Source: Codonopsis lanceolata
Lineage: Eukaryota > Streptophyta > Magnoliopsida > Asterales > Campanulaceae
Direction of reading: 5' to 3'
Assembly: GCA_013146195.2 (NCBI GenBank)
Contig: CM028378.1
Location: 92,562,295 to 92,626,294 of the forward strand
DNA length: 64,000 bases
In this document: positions 10,579 through 22,035 of the stretch, piece by piece
Layout: every line of letters begins with the position of its first letter
Position numbering within the stretch: the first letter of the stretch is position 1
Position numbers and translations under genes: made by a program
Notes under the pieces: generated by a model
Told to the model about the DNA's origin: nothing
What the model saw: only the letters and a program-made list of their open reading frames with translations
Databases searched by the model: none

Positions 10579-12690
10579 TAGAGATCAACTTTCCAAGTTT
10601 GACTCTAAAAGTGATAAATGTGTTTTTATGGGATATTCCACAAATAGTCGAGCATATAGAGTATTTAATCTTCGAACTAAGACTATTATGGAATCCATGA
10701 ATATTGTGTTTGATGATCTAACTGGTCTTGGTTTCAAAAGTGCTGAGGAAGATGTTTCAGGGATTCTGGAGTTTGGAGACTTTGATCCTGAATTCAGTGC
10801 TGAATCCAGTAGTTCAGGGAGCAGACATACAGATTCAGCAGATACAGCAGGTTCAGATGAAAAAGTTCAGGAGTTCTCTCCCAATGTTGTTCCGGATGTT
10901 GTTCCGGATGTTGCAACATCGGGAGAAACATTGTCCACAGAACCGGCAGGAAAAGAAGGTGCTGGAACTGATTCAAATCAGGAAGATGATCAGTCCAGAA
11001 TGACTGATCAGGAAATCGACATTCCCAGCAAAATTCAGAGAAACCATCCACTCACTCAAGTTATAGGTAATGTAAAGGATGGTGTGTCAACAAGAAAAAA
11101 AGGTAAAGTGGACTACAAAAAACTAGCATGCATGACCACTCTTGAATTTGATAATATACATGCTTCATGCTTTGTTTCCACTGTTGAACCTAAGAATGTA
11201 CTAGAGGCCCTTAAAGATGAAAACTGGATAAATGCCATGCAAGAGGAACTAGATCAATTTTCAAAAAATGATGTGTGGTATCTAGTTCTGCACCCACTTC
11301 AATAAATGTTATTGGAACTAAATGGATTTTCAAAAACAAAACGAATGAAGTGGGAGAAATAATGAGGAATAAAGCTAGATTGGTAGCTCAAGGGTATACA
11401 CAAAGTCGAGGGGGTGGACTTTGATGAAACCTTTGCACCAGAGTCCGTATTGAGTCTATCCGTCTACTGCAATTGCCTGCTTCTTGACATTACTCTTCAA
11501 CAAATGGATGTGAAGAGTGCTTTTTGAATGGGATTCTTGAGGAAGAAGTTTTTGTGGAACGCCCAAAGGATTTGAGGACCCCATAAACCCAATCATGTGT
11601 TCAAATTGAAAAAGGCTTTATGGTCTCAAACAAGCTCCTAGAGCTTGGTATGGTAGACTTACGCATCACCTTTTACAAAGTGGGTTTAAAAGGGGAGGTG
11701 GATAAAACATTGTTCATCCAAAACAAGATCAACATATTTTGATTGCTCAAATTTATGTTGATGACATCGTGTTTGGATCCACCTCCAAATCCTTGAAAAG
11801 AATTTGTGCATCGCATGACATCCACTTTTGAAATGAGCATGGTAGGTGAACCGACATATTTCTAGGCATTCGGATCAAACAAACACATGAAGGGATGTTC
11901 ATTTCTCAAGCCAAGTATTCTCTAAACTTGGTGAAGAAATTCGATCTTGAGAATGGAAAACATAAAAGACCCCTACGGGCACATCCAACAAACTTAATAA
12001 AGATGAAAAATCGAATGTGTTGATCCTACCTTGTATAGAAGTATGATAGGAAGTTTGTCGATTTAATCGCCACTGGCCCGTATATCATGCATAGTGTGTT
12101 TGTGTGCAAGGTATCAAGCAAACCCCAAGGTTTTTCACCTAAAAGTCTGCCAAAAGAATCATTCGATATGTCGGTGAGACCTTTGGCATGGGTTTGTGGT
12201 ATACTAAGCACACAAACACCAACTGTTGTCGGGTTGATGCCGACTGGCGGGCCGCAAGATTGATGACATGAGAAGTACGTCGAGGATGCTTTTTATTTGG
12301 GAAACAATCTGATTTCTTGGTTTAGCAAGAAACAAAATTGTGTGGCTCTATCAACAAATTGAATCAATATATAGCCGGTAGTGCATGCACACAACTTTTG
12401 TGGATGAAACAAATGATTAAAGATTATGGACTGCACAAAGGACATCTTAACTATGTATTGTGACAACACAAGTGCTATAAGCATAGCTAAAAACCCTGCT
12501 CAACACTCAAGAACAAAGCACATAGATATAAGACACCATTTTATTAGAGACTTAGTTGAACAAGGCATGTGCATTGAACATGTTGGTACGTATAATAATT
12601 TGGCCGATATCTTTACTAAGAGTCTAGATTTTGAGAGATTCATAAATCTTAGAAATCTCTCAGCATGTGTGCCATGTAATCACTCACTTT
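10532..12690 (+). pseudogene. Copia 1 reverse transcriptase and RNase H, many frameshifts
   Basis: 10532-11305 encodes the linker and RT start (VFMGYSTNSRAYRVFN; ENWINAMQEELDQF). From 11300 to 12420 the RT is present but interrupted every 30-100 bases by small deletions, with intact wording between them (for example the catalytic IYVDDIVFG region near 11755). RNase H resumes at 12426-12690: YCDNTSAISIAKNPAQHSRT and HFIRDLVEQG, ending IFTKSLDFERF. The density of indels compared with substitutions is odd (see findings). Confidence 0.8.
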
Positions 12691-13840
12691 AAAAAAAAAA
12701 AAAAAATAAATATAGGCATATTGCATTGATGTCAGAGGGCACACTAGATCAAACCGATTGTTGTTAGTACCTTTGAGCATGTGTAAAGATTCATTCAAAA
12801 CTTTTGTGATTATGTTGTCATATTTTCTTCTCACCTTCTCCCAAGATGGTTTTGTATTTGAGAAAAACTCTCATTTACACCACAAAGGAAAGAGCTACCT
12901 TTCAAAAAAGTTTTAGATGCCGCAATTTGTCAATGTACCATGAGGTTTCGACTTGCATGGGTTGATCTTGACTAAATTGACTCCTCCGATTTGAGAAAGT
13001 GTGAAAGCTACCTAACGGAAAAGAGCTACCTATGAACAAGGTGTGGCTTCCCTTTCTTTGGGACTATGGATTTTCAATCTCATGGGTCGATCGAATGCAA
13101 AGTCGCCACCCTTGTAAATAGTGTGAAAGGTTCCTAGTGGTGTATTTGGCTTGAAATAAAGTAAAGCCTGCTTTTATAGGGAAATAAAGTACCTATAATG
13201 TGTTGGGAGAAATTGTGTTATTTGGTGAAAGAAAACTGAAAATTCAAACATAAAATCACATTTTTGGTGAATGATTTCCATTGTTGCAACATTGGGAACC
13301 GCAATCGCTTGATCTCAGACATCTCACTTGTGTGTATATGCATTCTTCGATTTTTTTTTTGTTTTGCATATTTTAGACATACTGCTTAGGTCATATAGGT
13401 GCATGGTATCGCCTGCCTTTTAATGTCCTCCATTATGTTTAAAGCCTGCTTTTTGTTCTCAAAGTCATGATTTTATGTGGTTGTCTACTCTACCGTGTTG
13501 CTTCTTCATGTTTAGAACTCAAGACCGGGCCGAATATCTCGTGATTATATGCTTGCGGAGTCTCAACTCAAGTTAAGTATATTTCGTATTCCAAAAAATA
13601 TCCGATCGCTTAAAAAATGTGTTTTTGAATTCAGATTGTATCTCATATTGCTCATTTAACTCTCACGCCTCAAACAAAGAAACTCAGTCTTACTTACATC
13701 AAAGTTGGTCACTTTGTGTGTGGTTTAAATTTTGAATGCCCAAGAAGGCGCGCTTGTTCAGCTCATCGCTTTTAATTACCAACCGCTAATCAGTATTTAG
13801 TGGCATGTTTAGTGAAAACCTTACAGAACGTATTTCTTCG
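12691..13840 (+). other. 3' non-coding part of copia 1 up to the gap
   Basis: No coding signal. A 16-base A run follows the polyprotein stop. The region holds TTGTTGCAACATTGGGAACC near 13280, reminiscent of the GTTGCAACAT motif inside the coding part. No match to the 5' LTR start (TGTAAGGGTATTTTAGG) was found, so the 3' LTR is probably lost in the gap. Confidence 0.4.
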
Positions 13841-13940
13841 NNNNNNNNNNNNNNNNNNNNNNNNNNNNNNNNNNNNNNNNNNNNNNNNNNNNNNNNNNNN
13901 NNNNNNNNNNNNNNNNNNNNNNNNNNNNNNNNNNNNNNNN
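13841..13940. other. Assembly gap (100 N)
   Basis: Exactly 100 N, the usual placeholder for a gap of unknown size. It lies between the copia 1 tail and a minus-strand gypsy pol, so the true missing sequence may include the copia 3' LTR and the gypsy integrase. Confidence 0.97.
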
Positions 13941-15350
13941 AAAACACGTACTGAATAGTTCTCCTCGGCTCGTATTCAATCCCGTATCGATGGCTCGGCC
14001 GAGCCATTTTAGCATTCTTCACGCCATGTGCTTATGCGAGGACTTGTCATTGGGAGGTCAAGGTGTAAACCACTATCGGATGAGCTTGGAAGTATGCTCT
14101 CATTTTCGGCGGCAATTACTAGAGGCGAGCACCCGGTTTCTCGATCTCTAGATATCTCTCCTCGACCTCGGTTAAGGCATGAGACACATAGTAGGCCGGT
14201 TTTTGCGGCTTTCTTCCTCTACGATTAACTTGCCGCGGCTAGAGTCGATGCGGCCAGTATATACAATTTTTCCTCGGGAATGGGGATCTTTGGCGAGAGG
14301 TGGCTTGCCAAGGTATTCTTTGAGTTCATTGAAGGCTTTTGCAGCGATCGTCAGACCACGAAATTTCTTTCCCCCAGCGTCTTAAAGAATGGTAAGCTTC
14401 TCTCCGCCGACTTGGCGATGAAGCGGCGAGGCGATGATCCGACCATTGAGTTTTGCGTGCTTGATACACTTTCGGGAGGTCCGTGGTTGTTAGAGCCTTT
14501 ATCTTTTCGGGGTTGGCCTCGATTCCCCCTCGTTGACCATGTACCCGAGGAATTTCCCGGCGACTACCCCAAAAGCGCATTTCTTAGGGTTTAACTTCAT
14601 TACGTGCTTCCTCAAGGTTCGCGAGGTTTCTCTTAGGTCCTTCGACATGGTCGGCTGCTTTGTTTTGATCACCATATCGTCGATGTATGCTTCCACGTTC
14701 CTCACAGCGGTCGCCGAACACCTTATTCACCATTCTTTGGTATGTAGCCCTGCATTTTTTAGCCCAAAGGGCATCATGGTGTAGCGATATAGTCCTCTGC
14801 GGCTTTCGAATGCGTGTGGATCGTCTGCCCGACCACGTTCGTATCGATGATATCGAGTAAGCGTCGACAAAACTCAAGATTTTGTGTCAGGCCAGCGAAT
14901 CCGCAGTGGTCGATCCTCGGCGAGGGGATACCGGTCTTTGGGACAAGCCTTGTTCGGATCGGTGAAGTCTACACACATTCTCCATTTTCCGCTCGACTTT
15001 TCACCATGACTACATTGGCTATCCAAGTGGCATCTGAGAACCTCCTTTATTATTTTTGCCTTGGCGGCACGGACACTTCTTCCTTGATCGCTTCACATAC
15101 AGGGGAGAGAAAATTCTTGCCTTTTGTTGTATAGGAATGGCGTCGGAGGGGTCGATACTAAGTTTATGTACGGACCACGTCTGGTGATTCCTTCCATGTC
15201 CTCGACCCTCAGGCGAAGACATCTAGACTCTCCTTGAAAGTTTGATGATGGTACTTTCGTTCCTCTTACGGAATCTCTCTTGGCCTTAACTTTACGCTCA
15301 CGGGAAATCAAGGTTGATCACTATTTCTTCGAGGTCCTAAATGCGGCTTG
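13941..15350 (-). pseudogene. Gypsy (Tat-like) reverse transcriptase-RNase H, truncated by gap
   Basis: Read on the minus strand, the RT catalytic segment EAYIDDMVIKTKQ lies at about 14660-14700, followed by MKLNPKKCAFGVVAGKFLGYMV. The RNase H part includes RPAYYVSHAL-like wording near 14200 and IEYEPRRTIQ at about 13955, where the gap begins. Upstream RT motifs (HHDALWAKKCRATYQRMVNKVF) are in another frame near 14740-14800. Frameshifts are frequent. The order protease-RT-RNase H going leftwards fits Ty3/gypsy. No integrase is visible. Confidence 0.75.
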
Positions 15351-15849
15351 ATCTCTAGTCGGCCTTGATGTCAGAGCTTTCTACCATCTCTATTTTCTTA
15401 TTTGCTCTTTTCGATTTTATACGGGGTTTGGCGCTTCTTGCCTTCATGTTTTCTTTCGGTGGCGGTGGCGTTCGGCTTCGCGCTAATTGCTATCTTTGTT
15501 GGGGCTTCAAGAGTGCGTTGGCGATGGGGACAATTTCCCCTCCATCTTCTCTTGCCTTTTTGTCGGTCTTTCCTCCTCGCCACCTCAGTTCGAGGTTGGG
15601 GTACGTATTCACTTTTTCCTTGTTCTTCTTCTCCTTATAGATATATTCAAAGTCTTTGGGTCATTGAGCACTATTCCGTTCCAGTGGCTTGTGGGATATT
15701 TCACCCTTTGGTGAGCAGCGAGGAGACCATCGAAATTTGGTTTGGGCGGGGAACCCGGGATTGCATTGTATGGGGATGGGAGGTCAATCACGAGAAATCC
15801 ACCTCCTCGGATTCGAGGTGTGGCGGTTTCCTCCCCTAATGCGACCTTG

Positions 15850-16135
15850 AGAGTGATCGATCCCTTTACGCGACTTGGTGTCAGGTGAAGCCTTCAATTG
15901 TATCGGTGGGCGAGATGGGCGTCCCCGACTTCGGGCCAAACAAAGCATTTGTAGTACAAAATATCCCTTGATGCCCAGGTGTCTATCAAGACCCTTTTCA
16001 CGTCATTGTTATGAATTCCAACCCTCGAGTCGGACATTTGCCTTGCCTTGCTTGTTTCGCTAATAGCTAGCTCACTTGGCATAAATGTAATGCCCCCTTC
16101 TTCGTCTTTTTGAGGCATCGTGTTCACCACATGCT
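15850..16135 (-). pseudogene. Gypsy protease region with altered active site
   Basis: On the minus strand the aspartic protease active site reads VLIDTWASRDIL, where the family has DTGAS; one base change (GGG to TGG) explains it. It is preceded by GIHNNDVKR and followed by LYYKCF, the usual Tat-lineage context. The Gly is required for the psi loop of retropepsins, so this copy should be proteolytically dead. Between 15350 and 15850 only low-quality linker sequence is seen. Confidence 0.65.
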
Positions 16136-16145
16136 TGATTGTAAA

Positions 16146-17590
16146 TCATGTTTTTAAGTCGAGTACCACTCGGGGTGGCCTCTCGATTGTGTCGATCACA
16201 TTCCTTGGCCTTGGGTTGTCGGTTGCGGTTCTTGATTTAAATCGTTGTTCTCCTCCTCGGTCTCCTCGATCTCCTCGGTTATTTCTCTGTTCGAACCTCC
16301 TTAGCTCGCCTCGATCTATTAACTTACGTATTGCTCGCTTCAAGTTGATGCATTCTTCCGTTGTGTGGCCGGCGTCTTTGTGATATCTTGGTGCTTGTTG
16401 GGATTTCGGGGATGAGTGTTTCCTTTTAGCGGGGTGGTCGCCCAATTGCATTACGATCAAGGAGGGCGTTCATGATGTGCTCGCGGCTGGCGTTTAGAGA
16501 GTCCGGTCTATATCATCCCATTTGTTCCTTCCTCGGTTATCCTCGCGTCTGCGAGGAATCGCTTCGACCATCCCTTCTCCGGTTATCACGTCAGGTTGGA
16601 TCCTTCACGATCCTTCTTCTTTCCAGTCTTTCTTTGCATCCTCGGCGTTGATCACCCTCGGGCGTGGGCGTACATTTCTCTCTTGACCCATGGTCACTGA
16701 GCATCATCTCTTGTCTCATCGAGGCCTTCTTTGTAAGCTTAGAAATAAAGCACATCTTGATGGATTCCTCAGAGATGTATGGTATTTGGTCGACCATGGC
16801 CATGAACCGATCCATGTACATTTGATTAGACTCATTGTGGCGTTGTTGAATCTTTGCGTAAGTGCATGCTTCTTTGTTGTCTGTGAAGCAAATTGCGTCA
16901 CGAACATGCATGCGAACTCGTCCCACGTTCCCTTGAATGGGGGTAACCAGGTGTACCATTTCAAGGCTTTTCCTGTAAGGTGCACTGCGAAGATTTTTCC
17001 CAAGCATCTTAAGTAGATGCAGGGCTATTGCGTTCATCTTGACTTCAAATTTGGCGATGTGGTCGACCGCATGGTGAGCCCACGGTAAGAGTCAAAGTTA
17101 GGCAACTTCTTGTCGGGCAATGGGGCCTTCCTCATTCTTTCTTTGAGCGGTCCGTTCTTGGATGGAGGGAGCATCATCGGCTTCCCTTTTTCGATTGCTT
17201 CGAGTCTACCCGAAGATATTTCACCTCTTGCTCGACCTCCTTGGGCGGGGACTTAGGGGCATCTTTTTGCACTTCCGTGGTGGCGTTCCGACCACTTTTT
17301 CGTTCTCTATTCCGGATTGTTGAGGGTGAGAGCGATTGCTCGCCGTTACGCTCTTCACTTGCCTCCGCTCTTGGTGAGATTCTCCTCTTCGCTCCTTTCC
17401 CTTGTTCGGGAAGGTGGGCATCTTGATTCATCGAGGAAATGTGAGCCGGTATGAGCAGCTCGGCTTTCGGGCGTGCTCGATCATCCTCCCTCCCAACCTT
17501 GATTTCACGCTTGGCGAGGGTAGCCTTTCTTTCTCTTTGCCCCTTGATGGGGCTTCCTCGTTCATCTGGCCGGTTCAGAGTGACTATCAT
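16146..17590 (-). pseudogene. Gypsy (Tat-like) gag
   Basis: Minus-strand frames at 17590-17174 (charged N-terminal linker), 17037-16591 (retrotransposon gag domain, with AICFTDNKEACTYAKIQQRH and ESNQMYMDRFMAMV) and 16460-16146 (RYHKDAGHTTEECINLKRAI, a degenerate knuckle-like motif, then RGDRGDRGG) together give the gag of a Tat-type gypsy element. Small frameshifts divide them. The order gag, protease, RT from right to left shows the element reads leftwards. Confidence 0.75.
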
Positions 17591-18044
17591 GTTCGGGTGG
17601 TCCCCGCCTTTTACTCAACTTCGTATACTCTTTGTTCCGCTTCTGGATTTCTTGGAGATAAAGTTTTCGGCGCTCCCAATACTTGAGTTCCTCAAGTATT
17701 TTTCTTGTTCGTTCATTGGCTCACATGCGCGAGTCTTAGAGCCTACTAGGTGTACCTCGTCGTTCTCCTCATCTCCCCCAGCGTAAGAGGAATCCGCCGG
17801 GTTGAGGTCGGCCCTAAATTACGAGCCACATCGGTGACTCCTTTTCCTTTGAAGGCTTTCGAGCTTGGGGTGGTCAAATCTATTTACGTGGGTGCAGTTG
17901 GCCACTTGGGGAGGTTGCATGGTCGAAGGGATAGGTTCGTTTGTTCTGGTTGGTTTTGTTTTGTGGGGGTTGTTCTTTCCATGATTTGTGGTTATGGCTA
18001 AGAAATGGAAGACTGGGAAAAGAAGGAAAGAGTAAGAGTTTTCG

Positions 18045-18062
18045 TTCCCGGCAACGGAACCA
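18045..18062 (-). other. Gypsy primer-binding site
   Basis: The minus strand reads TGGTTCCGTTGCCGGGAA, close to the TGGCGCCGTTGCCGGGGA primer site usual in plant Athila/Tat elements. It lies two bases from the LTR end TGATCA. 17591-18044 between it and gag is an untranslated leader without a recognisable feature. Confidence 0.6.
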
Positions 18063-18064
18063 CT

Positions 18065-18880
18065 TGATCACGCCAAGATGTGGGTGACTACACGTGGAGT
18101 ACACGTAAGATTGGACTAAGTGAAGGCATGCGTGTTGGAATGGTGAGATGGATATCTTTTGCTTCTTTGGTTTCCCAATCGCCTTCCTTGTTTCCTTAAG
18201 TAAACCTGTCAAATAAGAGAACACCTGGTCGGGGAGGCTGGGAGGTTATCGGCTAAAGCCCTCCGGCGTGAGAGTCGGTCTTGGGATAACAATGGAGTGA
18301 ACAGGCGTACCCTGTAATCACCCTTAGCAATACTTATCTAGCTATGAGCTTAAGAATAAGGAATACCTCAGGTGCGAATAATGTCCTCCTCTTTGAAGTT
18401 TGGTTACCTTCCTTTTTATACTCCTCTCCGGCTTGCCTGTAAGCAAGGCGACACGTTGGAGAGGATCGTTGGTCGGCCGAGGTGGGCGGCCCTTATTGGT
18501 TATTCTCTTTTCAGTTTGTCGAGTATCAAGCGTGTCAAGCTGTTGGTGGAGCGGCGGGCGCGAGCACGTTGGTGTTTCTCCAATCGAGCAGGGCCACTCG
18601 GGCGTACTTTGTACTATGATGGCGTTTCTTCCGCAGTCATTTGGGACTTAGGCTCTGCTTTCTCTTGGTGGTCGACTAGGGTCGAGGACCGTCCATGTAG
18701 GGCCCGCTTGGTGACAAGCCCGACTAGTCTAACGCACTCGGCTTTGGGTTTGGTCGGCCCTTTGGTGGTGCTCGGTCGAGGATGGTCGCCGAGCTGTGCC
18801 ACGTCGGCGTAGTGGCCAGGTGTCGTTGTTCCAACAGCCACGTATCTGCCACGTGGAGGGCGAGTGGTTGAGTCCCTTCA
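18065..18880 (-). mobile_element. 5' LTR of the minus-strand gypsy element
   Basis: The left edge TGATCACGCC (LTR end TCA on the minus strand) abuts the primer-binding site. On the minus strand a TATA box (GAGTATAAAAAGGAAGG, about 18410-18425) lies upstream of ACTCTCACGCCGGAGGG. That motif is shared with the LTR-like stretch at 2560-3640, but the two are otherwise clearly diverged. The right edge is uncertain, near TTCAATAGTCA at about 18885. Small open frames on both strands inside look non-coding. Confidence 0.6.
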
Positions 18881-18885
18881 ATAGT

Positions 18886-19239
18886 CATCTATGCTTTAAA
18901 GTACTCAAAATGACACTCCCCAACATCAAGCAAATACAACCAAACATCCCAAACATCCCAAAGGCTTGAGAACAATCACAAAGGCTTCCATAAGTAGACA
19001 GTTATGGTTGAGCAAGGGAACAAATATATACCAAACAAAAAACATCGAATTTGTTTAGACATCAAACCTACATAGAGTAAAAATCAAGCCTTGCAAATAA
19101 TTAATAAAGCTACATACACACCTCTCACAAGCCATTTGGTTTTAAAATCGCATTTAGAGAAAGGACCAGATACTAACGCCAACTCCACCGTCTTGAAATA
19201 TTGTTTTGTTGTTGTAGTTGTTGAAGAATTCATCGATCA
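18886..19239. other. Intergenic, 3' of the methyltransferase
   Basis: AT-rich unique-looking sequence with no gene or repeat signal that I recognise. It should hold the SABATH 3' untranslated region on the minus strand. Confidence 0.4.
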
Positions 19240-20739
19240 TTACTTCTTAGTCATGGAAACAACAATGTTACAGAACTTGGTTTTTGTCTTATAATTACTT
19301 AGATGCTCGCTCATATAAGCTGCATATCTTTCAAATACCTTGTCAAATAACATGTTTTCGAAATGACTTGCCAGCATAGGTTCTGTCACTGCTCTTATGA
19401 CTTTGGAAACGTTTATTCCACTGACAATTTTGTCAAATACAGAGTGTTTATTATCTTCGTCGTCCTTGGCATCCCTGTTCATTTGAAAAGTATATACTCT
19501 ATCAACGGTAAAGGATCCCTCCTGATGAATGATTTCCATTACTTCTTCCTTGTAGGGATGGTAAAAAGGCAAATTGAATGAATCCACGACTTCTTCTCGA
19601 ATCATACCCTATTTCAAATATACTGCATGATTAGGTTTTTCTACAAAATAGTTGTAAAAGATAAATCCAATCAATGATTGATGAAACCTTTGAACCCACA
19701 ACAAAAAATTTCAAGATGCATCAAAGAAATGTGTTTTATCATACCTCAGTCACCAGATCAAGAAGGGACTTTGTAAGCAGTTCATAGATATAGCAAGCGT
19801 CTTTGCTGATGGGATCAGCAATGCTTCTACCGAGAAATGTTAAAACTATATGTCCTTTAGGTGTTAGTTCCTCCGAACGCAAATTTAGAAATGTTGAGAA
19901 GTCCTTTTGAAATTGCTTGAGATATGCATCAAAAACATTTACAGGACTAGTCTTTGCCATGTACACAGCACCCTTATTGTTTTCAAGCCCTTCCGGAACC
20001 TAGGCATATGGTTATATATAGTACATGTAAAAACGACCATGATAGAATATCAAAAACAAAAATGCTGAAAGAAATAGGTTATTTCCTTAGAATTCTCTTA
20101 GATATAATGATGCTATCTATGCTTACCTGCGAGAGATAGTGTAGGCTATAAGAGGAGTGAACCAGGTGCATGCTCTCCTTCGGGAAGAGCCTTCCATAAA
20201 ACGAACCCGGAACTCCTGATATAAGACATGGGCCAAACTTTTCTCCGTTCTTCCTCTCAAGTTCGGCATAAAATGTTGGTAAGAACTTGAAAATTGTGTT
20301 GAAGTCATTATTCGGAAGATCATTTAGACAAACTTGAAACTCCGGTGCTTTGCGATGATTTTTCTGGCACAAAAGACTGACAGTTTCAATAATATTGAAG
20401 ATGACCAATAATGTGTTTGGCCCTGTGGAGCAACCCAAATCTGCTATCTTAAAACACTCTGGAAATTCGAGATCGATAAGTATCATTTGCTTGATGGTTT
20501 CCTCTAAAACAGGCCATGCTTTCCTTATTACCGTTTCCTGGAATGGACATGTCTACTATTTATAAGTCACAATTCGTTACACACACGCGCGCGCAGACAC
20601 AGATATAAATATATAGATATATGTGTACCTATTTTAGTGTAAGAGAAGGGCTATATAGAGATAGACCTGAAGAAATGAGTTTCTTGCGTAGCTATGCGCC
20701 GGTGCCAGCATTCATGTGTACAACGTTTTGGACGTCCAT
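19240..20739 (-). pseudogene. SABATH carboxyl methyltransferase, four exons, 2-nt lesion in exon 1
   Basis: SABATH enzymes transfer methyl from S-adenosylmethionine to carboxyl groups (or ring N) of small molecules such as salicylate, jasmonate or xanthines. Exons: 20667-20739, 20127-20537, 19745-19999, 19240-19608; every intron is GT-AG and 127-136 bp. Exon 1 gives MDVQNVVHMNAGTG, then SYARNSFLQ in another frame; at 73 nt it is 2 nt short of phase. Exon 2 holds the SAM site IADLGCSTGPNT, the NDLPNNDFN motif and GVPGSFYGRLFP; exon 3 VYMAKTSP; exon 4 EPMLASHF and ends VVSMTKK. The total would be about 369 residues, normal for the family. The aromatic-pocket position usually Trp in SLHWLSQ is Tyr (SLHYLSQ). 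Everything but exon 1 is open, so the lesion is either recent or a sequence error. Substrate is not predictable. Confidence 0.85.
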
Positions 20740-21481
20740 ATTGTCTTAGTTATTTAGCACCTTTGTCGTTTAAAAGAAGTTGAATTACAAATTTTCCTCC
20801 GAAATACATATCCGATCTCAGGTCACTGCCTAATATAAGTTTATCTCAATTTGGTACCTTAGGTCAAATAGTTATCTAGGATAACTAGGTCCAACGTATG
20901 TTAGGGACAAAATGTTAAGGTAAAATTATGACCGGTTTATTTTTTAAAGTTTTTAACGTCAAAAGTCCACCGTTCTTTTTTTCAACCGCAAAAGATCACT
21001 TTTAGAAATATTATTCCGTAAATGTCATTGTCTCATTCAACAGCTCCAGCAACACACTTTGGATTCGAAAATCATCATTGTTGCACAATGAAACGAGCAG
21101 CGCCCCTTCTTGGGGGTTCAGGGGTAACGCTCCGAAAAGTAAACGAATTTTCTGAATCATTAACTACGAAATTTTAATGAAAATATGTTGGGTTAGAGGA
21201 TTTTCACAATAGGGACTAAGGCGAATGAGAATGAATAATCTAAGATTTTATGTATACTTTAGGGGAAAATTTATAATTTGGCCATAAAAGAATGAGGAGT
21301 CAAGAAAAAGTTGAAAGATACTCTTTCCTATGTCATTGCACCTACACATGTATTAAAAAAAAAAAGATAATTGATTATAGTATACATATTAAAATAGTGT
21401 ATATTTTTCAAAAATACTCATGTGAAATTGAGATCATTGATTAAAATGAAAATCAAATTTAAAATAAAATAGTAAAAGTAA
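20740..21481. other. Intergenic, upstream of the methyltransferase
   Basis: No coding or repeat signal recognised. This would contain the SABATH promoter on the minus strand; I saw no convincing TATA box at the right spacing. Confidence 0.3.
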
Positions 21482-22035
21482 CTACTCTCTCCGTTTTCGA
21501 ATTATTATCCTCTTTAACCCGATACACTATTTAAAAAAACTAATTGATTGTATTATAAATATTAGTGAAATATATAGTTTTCTTTAATACCCTTAAATAG
21601 ACCTGACAATTACAACCCATTACCCATTAACCCACCTAATCCAATCCATTAATATTTTTAGGATAAAATGAGAGGATAAAATCTATCACCCATTTCAACC
21701 CGCGATTTTTCATACTATAAATTCATGTTTTTTGGGGGAAAAAGTGAGTTAAGGCGGGTCAACCCGTGGCACATCTTTTAACCCGACATGTTCCAACCAA
21801 ATCCATTTCGACCCGTTTGATATTTAGGTTCTAACGGGTTTTTACTCGTTTCAACCCATTACACATTTCAACCCAACTCAACCCAATCCAACCCACCTAA
21901 TTGTCAAGCCTACCCTTGAACATGTGACCACAATTAAAGTAGGTAGAAAAAGTAACGGTAAAATGTTTTCCTAAAAGAGAAAGTTTTGAAATATGATAAT
22001 TATTTTAGAACGCCCATAATTTGAAAACAAAGGAA
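21482..22035. mobile_element. Decayed Stowaway-like MITE split by a hAT-like MITE
   Basis: The left end TACTCTCTCCGTTTTCGAAT resembles the Stowaway terminus. After the inserted 315-bp element, the right part (GATAATTATTTTAGAACGCC, about 21996) matches the inner right side of that family, but the terminal GGAGGGAGTA has been lost. Boundaries on the right are approximate. Confidence 0.5.
21598..21912. mobile_element. hAT-like MITE (315 bp) with 8-bp target duplication
   Basis: Terminal inverted repeats TAGACCTGACAATTA and TAATTGTCAAGCCTA are bounded by 8-bp direct repeats CCCTTAAA (21590-21597) and CCCTTGAA (21913-21920). An 8-bp duplication and a TAG-RGYTGACAA-type end fit hAT non-autonomous elements. 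The interior is rich in CAACCCA/ACCCGT words, as in many plant hAT MITEs. No coding capacity. Confidence 0.75.

Noticed and set aside
13786..14022. Frames running through the N block
   Set aside because: The N bases translate to X; only the gypsy RNase H part right of the gap is real.
20580..20632. CACACGCGCGCG and TATAGATATATG tract as a regulatory site
   Set aside because: It lies in intron 1 of the methyltransferase and looks like an ordinary microsatellite.
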